A DNA stretch of 28,392 nt from CBDUBU01 sp965365465 (GTDB lineage: Bacteria > Bacteroidota > Rhodothermia > Rhodothermales > DASSAV01): NCBI GenBank assembly GCA_965365465.1, contig CBDUBU010000014.1, forward strand, positions 1-28,392, given 5' to 3'. The notes below the pieces were generated by a model. It was not told the DNA's origin. It ran no database searches and saw only the letters and a list, made by a program, of their open reading frames with translations. This document shows positions 6,973 through 13,759 of this stretch, piece after piece. The position numbers and the translations under genes are program-made. The stretch's first letter is position 1. The number at the start of each line of letters is the position of its first letter.

Positions 6973-7066
6973 AGGGCCAATTCCCGGCCAGGAAATATGG
7001 GGAATCCTGCTGATCCGCCCCATCCCATGAACATCGTTGATTCGACATATGAGAGGCAAAACCAGT

Positions 7067-7771
7067 ATGATTAAAACCGTTCATCTGAAAAAAGTGTACA
7101 GGACCGACGAGGTTGAAACAACGGCGCTCAACAACGTGAACCTGGAGATCAGCGCCGGAGAGTTTGTGTCGATCATGGGGCCATCCGGCTGCGGCAAATC
7201 GACGCTCTTGAACATCATGGGCTTACTGGACAATCCCAGTGACGGGGCCTATCATTTTCTGGGACATGAAATCTCAAAGTTCTCGGAGCGGCAGCGGGCC
7301 AACCTGCGCAAAGGCAGCATCGGATTTGTTTTCCAGAGCTTCAACCTGATCGATGAGCTGACGGTCTTTGAAAATGTGGAGCTTCCGTTGCTGTACCTCA
7401 ACGTGCCGGCTGCTGATCGGAAGGAGCGGGTACATGCGGCGCTGGAGCGCGTGGGCATCATGCACCGGAAGGATCACTTTCCGCAGCAGCTTTCAGGGGG
7501 GCAGCAGCAGCGCGTTGCCGTCGCCCGCGCCGTGGTGGCCGGCCCCAAACTGATTCTGGCCGACGAGCCTACCGGCAACCTGGATTCGACGCATGGGGAG
7601 GAAGTGATGAACCTCCTTACTGAATTGAACGAGGCCGGAACGACCATCGTCATGGTGACCCATTCACCGGCAGACGCGGAGTACAGCCACCGCATCATTC
7701 ACCTGTTCGACGGGCATGTGGTGACAGAAAACTTTATGGAGCGTAAGTACGCAGTACAGCCCGCGTCATAG
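7067..7771 (+). CDS. ABC transporter ATP-binding protein, MacB/LolD type
   Basis: This ATPase of ~234 residues has Walker A GPSGCGKST, Q loop VFQSFNLID, signature LSGGQQQRVAVARA, Walker B LILADEPTGNLD and the switch His in MVTHS. The ETTALNNVNLEI and GLLDNPSDG segments are typical of the MacB/LolD/FtsE-like class, which power mechanotransmission permeases with large periplasmic domains. The ATG at 7067 is preferred over the upstream 7037 start because GAGAGG lies ~10 nt before it and the conserved domain begins at once (MIKTVHLKKVYR). It follows the adaptor gene on the same strand and is probably co-transcribed. The expected FtsX/MacB permease gene does not follow. Confidence 0.93.
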   Translation: MIKTVHLKKVYRTDEVETTALNNVNLEISAGEFVSIMGPSGCGKSTLLNIMGLLDNPSDGAYHFLGHEISKFSERQRANLRKGSIGFVFQSFNLIDELTVFENVELPLLYLNVPAADRKERVHAALERVGIMHRKDHFPQQLSGGQQQRVAVARAVVAGPKLILADEPTGNLDSTHGEEVMNLLTELNEAGTTIVMVTHSPADAEYSHRIIHLFDGHVVTENFMERKYAVQPAS

Positions 7772-7905
7772 GTCGGAGCCATGCAGGCAGGTAGAAGTGC
7801 GGCGCAGGGTGAACACGAGTGAGCTGCAAGCATCTGTGCATAAAAACAGACGCGGAGGATCTGCGTTCTGAGTCGAGCAGGGGCTTGCAAAGGGCAATTA
7901 CGGCA

Positions 7906-7911
7906 AGGAGG
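7906..7911 (+). promoter_or_regulatory. Strong Shine-Dalgarno site
   Basis: AGGAGG (within AAGGAGGT) lies 9 nt before the ATG at 7920. It is notable because most other genes in this window lack a recognisable ribosome binding site. Confidence 0.7.
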
Positions 7912-7919
7912 TAAAGATC

Positions 7920-8186
7920 ATGGGTCAGATTTGCGTTCAGATTCCGCCGCTCGAACTCGCCCATACCATCGAACTCGAAGTGAAGATCGACGGCAAAAAG
8001 CGCCTGATGCATTACCGGGTAGAAACGTTCGATTGGGCTTCCTCCGGATCAGACCCGGAGCAACGCATCAGTCGATTGAGGACCTTGATAAGACAGTACG
8101 ACCCGGCATGGGAACTCGTGCAGATCGGCAATCCTACGGAGACCGTCGTGCCTGTCATGTTCCGGCAACGTTTCCAGCCTGAATGA
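7920..8186 (+). CDS. Small protein of unknown function (88 aa)
   Basis: I do not recognise this protein. It is 88 residues, has no signal peptide or membrane segment, and alternates short beta-like and helical stretches: an N-terminal strand region (ICVQIPPL...IELEVKIDGKKRLMHYRVETFDW), an acidic/basic helix (DPEQRISRLRTLIRQYD), and a strand end (VVPVMFRQRF). It is probably a small soluble alpha/beta protein. The main support for reality is a near-perfect AAGGAGGT ribosome binding site 9 nt before the ATG. It lies 148 bp after the ABC ATPase on the same strand and ends 13 bp from the convergent GHL10 gene. Co-transcription with the transporter genes is possible but not shown. Confidence 0.7.
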   Translation: MGQICVQIPPLELAHTIELEVKIDGKKRLMHYRVETFDWASSGSDPEQRISRLRTLIRQYDPAWELVQIGNPTETVVPVMFRQRFQPE

Positions 8187-8199
8187 GGCCGCGCTACGC

Positions 8200-10041
8200 T
8201 TATTTGACGAGCGCCATGAGTTCTGCTTCGCGGCGTCCGTCTGCATCGAGCGCGTACAGATAGGTCCCGCTGGATACGGGCAGGCCGTTGTCATCCGCCC
8301 CGTTCCATTCCATCACGTAAGAGCCACGCGCATACGCTATGTCAAGAATGAGGGTTCTGACAGTCTGCCCCAGCACATTGTAGATCCGAAGGGTGATGTT
8401 CGCCGGTCTGTCCAGATCAAAACGAATCCGGGTGGAGGGGTTGAACGGATTGGGATAGTTCTGATAGAGCCGGAAACCTGTCGGCACAGAGGTTTCCGCA
8501 GACAATGCCTTTCCTTCCAGCGCCACGGCGTTGCTCACGTTGCTCAGTACTGAATTGGCGCTGACCGCAGCGACCGCGTAGTAGTAAGGCTGGGAGGCAA
8601 TGCCGGGGCGGTCGGTGAGCAGCGTATCGCCGGTTACGGCCAGCAGGTTGCGGGCATCCAGAACCACCTCAGCAAAGTCTGGCGGCCTCTCCGAGCGAAC
8701 GCGGAAGACGGCATAGAATCTGGCTTCGGCCTCGCCGGAGGCGTCAACCGGGGCCTGCCAGCGCAGCGTTACAGCGTCCTCGCCTGTCCATTCAAACAGC
8801 AGGGTTTGCGGCGTTCCGGGGGGCGTCAGGTCTTTCCATTCCATCGGCGGCGTTAGCGCAGGGTAGCGAAACAGATCGTTTTTCAACGAGTCGGCAAAAC
8901 CTTTGGACGGATAGGTCGTGAGGTTCCGGGCGCGGAAGAACACACTGCCCTGAATGTCCGGGTGCTCGCGGTTGAAGCGGACCTGGCGGGGGACCTCGTT
9001 CGCCGGGTACAGCGTGCCGCTGAAAGTGGCCGCGTCGGCCTTATAGAGGCCATGCCCGGTATAGAGGTGCCGCTCATTGCGGACGGAGGCCCACCACGGA
9101 GCCAGCTTTGCATAATCCTGGCCTCCGGCAAAGCTCCAGTAAAGCTGAGGAACGACGTAGTCGATCCACTGCTGGTCCAGCCAGTTGACGGCGTCGGCAT
9201 AGATGGCATCATAGGCCGAAAGGCCGGAAGTGCCTGCCGGGGTCCCGCTTTTCCAGATGCCGAAGGGGCTGATCCCGAACTTCACACGCGGCCTTACCGT
9301 CTCGATCATTTCATGCACGCCCCTGACGAGCATATTGACGTTGTAGCGCCGCCAGGTGTCGATGCTGGAGAAGGAGCCGCCGAACTCCTGATAGGTGGCC
9401 TGGTCCTCGCTGGTGATATGAGGAGAATAGGGGTAAAAGTAATCGTCGAAATGCACCCCGTCCACGTCATAGCGATCCACCACGTCGCGGACCACGCTGA
9501 TCACATAGTCGCGGACGGCAGGGATACCAGGATTCAGGAGCTTCGTGTCGCCGAAGGTGAGGATCCATTCCGGATGCTCGACCGCTACGTGCTCCGGCGC
9601 CAGCGGATAGGCGCCGTTGACGGCCCGGTACGGGTTGAACCAAGCGTGCAATTCCATTCCGCGCCTGTGGGTTTCCTCGATGGCGAACTGGAGCGGGTCG
9701 TAAAACGGTTCGGGCGCCTTGCCCTGCGCTCCGGTGAGCCAGTGCGACCAGGGTTCCAGACTGGAGGCATACAAGGCATCGGCGGCGGGGCGGATCTGGA
9801 AAAAAACGGCATTGATGCCTGCTGCCTTGAGCCTGTCGAGCAGTTCGACGAGCGATGCCTTCTGAGCCTCTGTTCCAGCCCCTCGCGGCCAGTCGAGTTG
9901 CGCCACGGTGGCGATCCAGGCTCCCCGGAACTCATACAGGGGTGGTTCATCGGATGCAGGCATCGGAAATGAACGCGCCTGAACGGTCAACGCGCAGCAG
10001 AGCAGGAAAAGACAGAGGGCAACGAGGAACTTGAATTTCAT
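8200..10041 (-). CDS. Secreted GHL10 (DUF187/YngK-type) glycosidase-like protein with sorting domain
   Basis: This is a 613-residue exported protein. A signal peptide covers 1-22 (FLVALCLFLLCCALTVQA). The GHL10 domain spans ~35-345: EFRGAWIATVAQLDWPRG, then LLDRLKAAGINAVFFQIRPAADALY, HAWFNPYR, VDGVHFDDYFYPY and VPQLYWS, all typical of this TIM-barrel family. Members are thought to act on glycans, possibly peptidoglycan-related; substrate is not established here. An FN3-like segment covers ~375-490. The C terminus (FRLYQNYPNPFNPSTRIRFDL...SSGTYLYALDADGR) is a type A sorting domain of the type IX secretion system, so the protein should reach the cell surface or medium. It converges with the 88-aa gene. 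Confidence 0.9.
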   Translation of the reverse strand: MKFKFLVALCLFLLCCALTVQARSFPMPASDEPPLYEFRGAWIATVAQLDWPRGAGTEAQKASLVELLDRLKAAGINAVFFQIRPAADALYASSLEPWSHWLTGAQGKAPEPFYDPLQFAIEETHRRGMELHAWFNPYRAVNGAYPLAPEHVAVEHPEWILTFGDTKLLNPGIPAVRDYVISVVRDVVDRYDVDGVHFDDYFYPYSPHITSEDQATYQEFGGSFSSIDTWRRYNVNMLVRGVHEMIETVRPRVKFGISPFGIWKSGTPAGTSGLSAYDAIYADAVNWLDQQWIDYVVPQLYWSFAGGQDYAKLAPWWASVRNERHLYTGHGLYKADAATFSGTLYPANEVPRQVRFNREHPDIQGSVFFRARNLTTYPSKGFADSLKNDLFRYPALTPPMEWKDLTPPGTPQTLLFEWTGEDAVTLRWQAPVDASGEAEARFYAVFRVRSERPPDFAEVVLDARNLLAVTGDTLLTDRPGIASQPYYYAVAAVSANSVLSNVSNAVALEGKALSAETSVPTGFRLYQNYPNPFNPSTRIRFDLDRPANITLRIYNVLGQTVRTLILDIAYARGSYVMEWNGADDNGLPVSSGTYLYALDADGRREAELMALVK

Positions 10042-10161
10042 CGGCTATGGGGTGGACAACGGATATCTCAGGTGCAAGTGCAATGTAGTAAGAGACGGTC
10101 TGGTAAGGCAAGACAGTGCCTGCTTGCGTGCTGTTAGTTGCTGCGCTCGTTTACTTCACCT

Positions 10162-10321
10162 TTGTCATCCCGGCGAAGGAGGGATCTCTATGGCAGCAGA
10201 ATGCCGGAAGCTCAGAGACAGCCGCCAGCCGGCTACGTTCCGGGATTCCGCAGCCGATCCTCTCTCGCGTGGGGGTTGTGCGTGACGGAAAGGCAGCGGT
10301 GGCAGCTCGTCAGGATGACAA
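10162..10321. repeat. MITE/REP-like palindromic element
   Basis: TTGTCATCC (10162-10170) and GGATGACAA (10313-10321) are perfect 9-bp inverted ends of a 160-bp segment; allowing three mismatches the match extends to ~17 bp. Inside are further inverted words (CCGGAA...TTCCGG, AGCCGGCT). The left end, TCATCCCGGCGAAGGAGGGA, has the look of widely dispersed bacterial repeats of the 'GTCATCC...GAAGGA' kind. A second, decayed copy is visible near 12391-12424. No reading frame for a transposase is present. Confidence 0.6.
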
Positions 10322-10605
10322 GGGCGAGGGGGTGGCCCTTGATAGAGGAGGGGGCATGGGAATCGGGTTTTTTTGCGGTTTACTGCGGTTTTTCGTGCAG
10401 CCAGATCGACCTTCACGGGGGCAAAAAGGGCGTTTTGCGGTTTTTGCGGTCCAAAACGCGAATTCGCGCTCAAAGCCGCTTTATTACCTCTTTTTCCTCT
10501 CAGATCATGGTGTTGTCGTTGCGCTGGAGCGCCTCTTTTCTTCTTTACACGGCGGTTTCAGATGGTTTTCTTCAGCGTCTAAGGTAGGGTGCGTTTGCCG
10601 ATGAG

Positions 10606-10634
10606 AACAGGTTATTGTGATAACCTCTCCTGTT
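10606..10634. other. Hairpin with two competing pairings
   Basis: AGGTTAT-TGTG-ATAACCT (10609-10626) is a perfect 7-bp stem with a 4-nt loop. AACAGG (10606-10611) can instead pair with CCTGTT (10629-10634). It is unrelated to any called gene start. Confidence 0.4.
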
Positions 10635-10699
10635 TGAGGTGGGACGGGTTGAGGCGCACCGGCGCACTGAACGTTCGGTTACTCAGCGAGCCGCTAAAG

Positions 10700-10748
10700 A
10701 GAGAGAAGGGCATCCAGCGCTTGCTGCCGGATGCCCTTCTCTCTTGTC
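10700..10748 (-). terminator. Long hairpin terminator of the beta-propeller gene
   Basis: A 16-bp stem (10700-10715 with 10729-10744) and a 13-nt loop lie 26 nt past the stop at 10771. The stem contains GAAGGGCATCC/GGATGCCCTTC. The minus-strand tail is only moderately T-rich (within the arm itself, CTTCTCTCTTT). Confidence 0.8.
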
Positions 10749-10770
10749 TTGACGCATGAACAGATGCAAA

Positions 10771-12132
10771 CTACTTCATCAGCACCATGGTCTTGCTGAT
10801 CTGCCGCCCGTCGGTCTGCAACACGTACAGGTACGTGCCGGAGGCCAGCGCGCCGGCGTCGAAGGTAACCGTATAGCTGCCAGCAGCTAGCGGCTCATTC
10901 AACAGGGTAGAGACTTCGCGGCCCAGCGCGTCGTACACTTTCAACGAGGCAAACCCGCTCTGCGTGAGCGCAAATTGAATCTGCGTAGAGGGGTTGAACG
11001 GGTTCGGGTAGTTCTGCGAAAGCGAGAAGCTTTCCGGAACACCGCTGTCGTCCGGCTCGACGGCTACGTTGCCGGAGCGGAGGAACTTCTGGACCGCCGG
11101 TACAGGCTGGCTGAACTGGACGGCATAGGCTACATTGCCGTCCGGGCTGAAGGCCAGCCCGCGCGGGCGACCCTGTCCTCCATCATCCTGCCAGCGGAGG
11201 CTATCTTTGGGAGCCGGGATGGGACCGCCGGGCACAAGCTCCGCCGTGTCGAAGGCATACCAGGTGTTCGGCAGCCAGTTGGTCGTCACGGTGGTATCGC
11301 GGTTCGGAGTGTCGTTCGGGGATCCTGCCGCGACCCACAGGTAACCGGTGGCCGGGTTGAACGTCATGGATTCGCTGTCCATGCCTTGCAACACCACGCC
11401 GACCGAATCGAACGGCGAGAACTCGTCCGGACGTTCGTAGACGACGACTGCGTGGTTGGTGAAACCCGCCCAGTAGATCCGGTTTCCGCTCGGGTCTACC
11501 TCGAAGGAACGGGAGAAGCCCCGCGCCGAATCGACCGCGTTCCCGAGGAAGTTGAAGTCCTTGTCATACATCAGGATCGGGCTTACGGGCGCGACGTAGC
11601 CAACATAGACGTTGCCGGCATCATCTACGGCGGGCGCAGTTTTTGAGCCGCCCGGCGTTATCACCCGGTTCATCCCTTCACCCGTTTTGTAATCGAGCCG
11701 GTAGAGGAAATTAAACTGGCTTACCAGAATGTTGCCATCGTCGTCGGCTCGAATGCCACGACCAGTTTTCCAATCCCAGACAGGATTGCCATTAGCATCT
11801 ACGGTCATGAAGCCTCCCAGTGTGTCACGTTCTCCACCAGGCAGGTCAACGAATTTGATTGGTGAGAAGGAAGCTGGAGTACCATCAGCCTCATAGACAT
11901 AGAGAACGGTAACGCGCTCGTTCTGTCCGGTTTCCGGAACAAATACGCTATCCGTGCGCCCGTAGGGTTGTAACCATACCTTACCATCCGGGTCCACAGC
12001 CACCCCATGCATGGCGTTCCCGTCTATGCCCAACAGCGTATCGGGCGGAAACGTCCCGGCATAGTCCCACTGCGCCGAAGCAACGGACGGCAGCAACAAC
12101 AGGGCGAAAACGAACAGTAAACTTCTTTTCAT
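10771..12132 (-). CDS. Secreted beta-propeller protein with type IX sorting domain
   Basis: This is a 453-residue exported protein. A signal peptide covers 1-20 (LLFVFALLLLPSVASAQ). The middle shows repeated propeller-like units of the NHL/SMP-30 kind: GVAVDPDGKVWLQPYG, GIRADDDGNILVSQFN, APAVDDAGNVYVGY, RSFEVDPSGNRIYWAG, LAFSPDGNVAYAVQF. The C terminus (FSLSQNYPNPFNPSTQIQFAL...LASGTYLYVLQTDGRQISKTMVLMK) is a type A sorting domain, so surface display or release is expected. No catalytic residues can be assigned; it may be a binding protein. The gene stands alone, with a strong terminator after it and an 18-bp palindrome about 90 bp before its ATG. It resembles the lipoprotein propeller at 12551-13744 in general style only. 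Confidence 0.85.
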   Translation of the reverse strand: MKRSLLFVFALLLLPSVASAQWDYAGTFPPDTLLGIDGNAMHGVAVDPDGKVWLQPYGRTDSVFVPETGQNERVTVLYVYEADGTPASFSPIKFVDLPGGERDTLGGFMTVDANGNPVWDWKTGRGIRADDDGNILVSQFNFLYRLDYKTGEGMNRVITPGGSKTAPAVDDAGNVYVGYVAPVSPILMYDKDFNFLGNAVDSARGFSRSFEVDPSGNRIYWAGFTNHAVVVYERPDEFSPFDSVGVVLQGMDSESMTFNPATGYLWVAAGSPNDTPNRDTTVTTNWLPNTWYAFDTAELVPGGPIPAPKDSLRWQDDGGQGRPRGLAFSPDGNVAYAVQFSQPVPAVQKFLRSGNVAVEPDDSGVPESFSLSQNYPNPFNPSTQIQFALTQSGFASLKVYDALGREVSTLLNEPLAAGSYTVTFDAGALASGTYLYVLQTDGRQISKTMVLMK

Positions 12133-12219
12133 AACAGTCCTTTATGGTTTGTGAGAGAGGAATGCCGCAGTATCTGTCACGGCAGGATTTAAAAACTAGC
12201 AGCACGGGTTCAAATAGTC

Positions 12220-12237
12220 TTTATGATGTGTCATAAA
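12220..12237. promoter_or_regulatory. 18-bp palindrome, operator candidate
   Basis: TTTATGA-TGTG-TCATAAA is a perfect 7-bp inverted repeat with a 4-bp centre, 88 bp upstream of the ATG at 12132 in an AT-rich stretch. The TGA/TCA half-sites recall CRP/FNR boxes, but the spacing (4 bp, not 6) does not fit. The regulator is unknown. Confidence 0.5.
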
Positions 12238-12390
12238 TAACATTTTACTCACGTATGTAAAGAAATTGTGAAGGAGTTTGTTCCGGAATCGGCATGATCT
12301 GTGATAGTACAGGATAGTTTTAGCAGCGTCGGTCGCTTCGCTCGTCTCGTTGGTTGGCTGTGCCTCGTATCCGGGGTTCCGGAATGCCTC

Positions 12391-12424
12391 AATGACGAAG
12401 ATTCCTTCTGCGTCGGGGTGATAA
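12391..12424 (-). repeat. Decayed copy of the dispersed repeat
   Basis: Read on the minus strand from 12424, the sequence TTATCACCCCGACGCAGAAGG and following bases align with the left end of the 10162 element (TCATCCCGGCG--AAGGA). Further along the same strand are CGTCATTGAGG and CGAGCGAAGCGACC, words common in bacterial interspersed repeats. The far end is not clear; it may extend to ~12310. Confidence 0.42.
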
Positions 12425-12550
12425 GTCTGGAGAAGCGTGCAAGTCCTGGAGGCATCGTATCATGCTGAACAAAGGGAATTATCATAAAGGAGGGCGGGCG
12501 TTCGCGGCTTGAGTCCAATCCGGGCAGGCTCTCGACGCGCCGGGTCGCGG

Positions 12551-13744
12551 CTAATTGCCTCTTTCGCGGAGCGTATTGATACGGATGATGTTCGGGGTTA
12601 CGGTGTCCGTGCGACCGCGCGTCATGTACAGGGTGCTGCCTGTTCCCCAGGCGAGGGAGATCGCGGTTCCATTGAGCACGCCGGGATACAAGGGCGCCGC
12701 CGTGCGGTCGGGAGAGACGACCAGCATCGGGTCTGCGGCATCCGTACCGAGCAGCAGGTCGCCGTTGGCGGCGAAGGCCATCGAAAGCGGCGTGACTCCG
12801 GCGGGGAGCAGGACGTATTCTTCCACCGGGCCGGCTTCGCCCGCGCCGGAAACGGGAAGCCGCCAGATGCCGCCGGCATTTCCGCGGACGGCGGCTACGT
12901 ACAGGTAATCCTCGAACAGGTTGAGGGCGCGAACGGAGCCTGCAAATGGAATCGCCGTGATATTCACGTCCGGGGTGATGCGGTAAAGGTTGCCGCCTGT
13001 GCCGCCTACCCAGACGTTGCCGCTTGCATCCGTTTCCACCGCGATGAGCCGCGCGGCATTATCCGGGATGACGGCCCACGTTTCCTGGGTGCTGCCCGCA
13101 GCGGCGAAGCGGAAAACGGCGCGCACGTTGCGAACGCCATAGAGCGCCCCCTGCGGCCCCCTTGCAAGGCCATCCCACTTGAAAGTCGTGCTCACATAGT
13201 CGCTGCGCGTCCCGTCCGGCGCGATCTTTTTGATGCCTGCGGAGACGTTATTGCTAAAGAGAGAGACGTAAAGATTGCCCTCCGGGTCGCTCGCCAGGGC
13301 AAAGGGTTCCTCGAAGTTAGCTATGCTTCCGAACGGCTCCGCAACTGCCAGCAGGGTGTAAGGCATGGTGTTGCTGTACTGCCGTGCGCCGAGCACGGAC
13401 ACCTTGACCGCAAGGCCAGCGCCGGGCAGGTTGGGGGCCTTTACCACCAGCGACGTGGGCGATGCTTCCACGATCTCTGCGCGGGTGGCATTGAAATACA
13501 CCAGGTTTTCAGCGGGATTGGAGGAGAAATTCTGTCCGTTGATCGTGATGAGTCCGACGCCTGCCAGCGATTCGTTTTCCGGGGAAATGCTGGAAATGCC
13601 GGGAGCGGGCGTTTCCTCTCCATCCGGGTCATAAAGGCTCGGGCCTGAGTCTGAATCGCATCCTGCCGCCAGAAAGCAGAACAGCAGAAGAAGGATGCCG
13701 GCGAACCCTGTTCGGATTCCCGATTTGGTGGTAGCAGCGCGCAT
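12551..13744 (-). CDS. Lipoprotein with IPT/TIG domain and beta-propeller
   Basis: This is a 397-residue envelope lipoprotein. A signal peptide ends in the lipobox LAAGC with Cys29. An acidic linker follows (DSDSGPSLYDPDGEE), then an IPT/TIG Ig-like fold at ~48-133 (PGISSISPENESLAGVGLITINGQNFSSNPAENLVYFN). Residues ~140-395 are NHL/SMP-30-like propeller repeats (LASDPEGNLYVSLF, LARGPQGALYGVRN, VETDASGNVWVGGTGGNLYRI, MAFAANGDLLLGT). IPT plus NHL lipoproteins are common next to TonB-dependent receptors in Bacteroidota, where they are thought to bind substrate at the surface. It is the last gene of the receptor operon, 15 bp after the PorV-like gene. The acidic residues after Cys29 would suit a surface-exported lipoprotein; this is an inference. 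Confidence 0.85.
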   Translation of the reverse strand: MRAATTKSGIRTGFAGILLLLFCFLAAGCDSDSGPSLYDPDGEETPAPGISSISPENESLAGVGLITINGQNFSSNPAENLVYFNATRAEIVEASPTSLVVKAPNLPGAGLAVKVSVLGARQYSNTMPYTLLAVAEPFGSIANFEEPFALASDPEGNLYVSLFSNNVSAGIKKIAPDGTRSDYVSTTFKWDGLARGPQGALYGVRNVRAVFRFAAAGSTQETWAVIPDNAARLIAVETDASGNVWVGGTGGNLYRITPDVNITAIPFAGSVRALNLFEDYLYVAAVRGNAGGIWRLPVSGAGEAGPVEEYVLLPAGVTPLSMAFAANGDLLLGTDAADPMLVVSPDRTAAPLYPGVLNGTAISLAWGTGSTLYMTRGRTDTVTPNIIRINTLRERGN

Positions 13745-13759
13745 AGCTATTCGCAGTGA

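Larger units (their letters stand above)
10042..10770. other. 730-bp gene-free stretch with repeats and hairpins
   Basis: Frames up to 162 codons exist here but overlap each other, have no domain and run through repeated sequence, so I do not call a gene. The stretch holds a palindromic dispersed repeat (10162-10321), paired TGCGGTTT words (10374-10452), a perfect 12-bp palindrome CGCGAATTCGCG (10457-10468), a hairpin (10606-10634) and a long terminator (10700-10744). A possible minus-strand promoter for the GHL10 gene is TTGCCT, an 18-bp spacer and TACATT in the first ~80 bp. Confidence 0.6.
12133..12550. other. Intergenic region with an operator-like palindrome and repeat debris
   Basis: No gene is seen. 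The part next to the beta-propeller gene is AT-rich and should hold its promoter. The middle (about 12310-12425) is a decayed interspersed repeat. The remainder, after the lipoprotein stop, shows no clear terminator. Confidence 0.5.

Noticed and set aside
6980..7005. ATTCCC...GGGAAT inverted repeat between the adaptor and ATPase genes
   Set aside because: Only 6 bp with a 14-nt loop and no T-run; too weak to call an attenuator or terminator.
8962..9972. 336-codon open frame on the plus strand
   Set aside because: It lies antisense within the GHL10 gene and has no recognisable domain; it follows from codon bias in GC-rich DNA.
10162..10468. Possible CRISPR-like repeat pattern
   Set aside because: The repeated words are 8 bp, unevenly spaced and without uniform spacers; no cas genes are nearby.
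10116..10604. Overlapping frames of 149 and 162 codons in the gene-free stretch
   Set aside because: They cross the dispersed repeat and run through tandem words; no domain, no ribosome binding site, and two frames are equally open.
12509..13648. 379-codon open frame on the plus strand
   Set aside because: It is antisense to the IPT/propeller lipoprotein, with Arg/Gly/Ala-rich composition and no domain.
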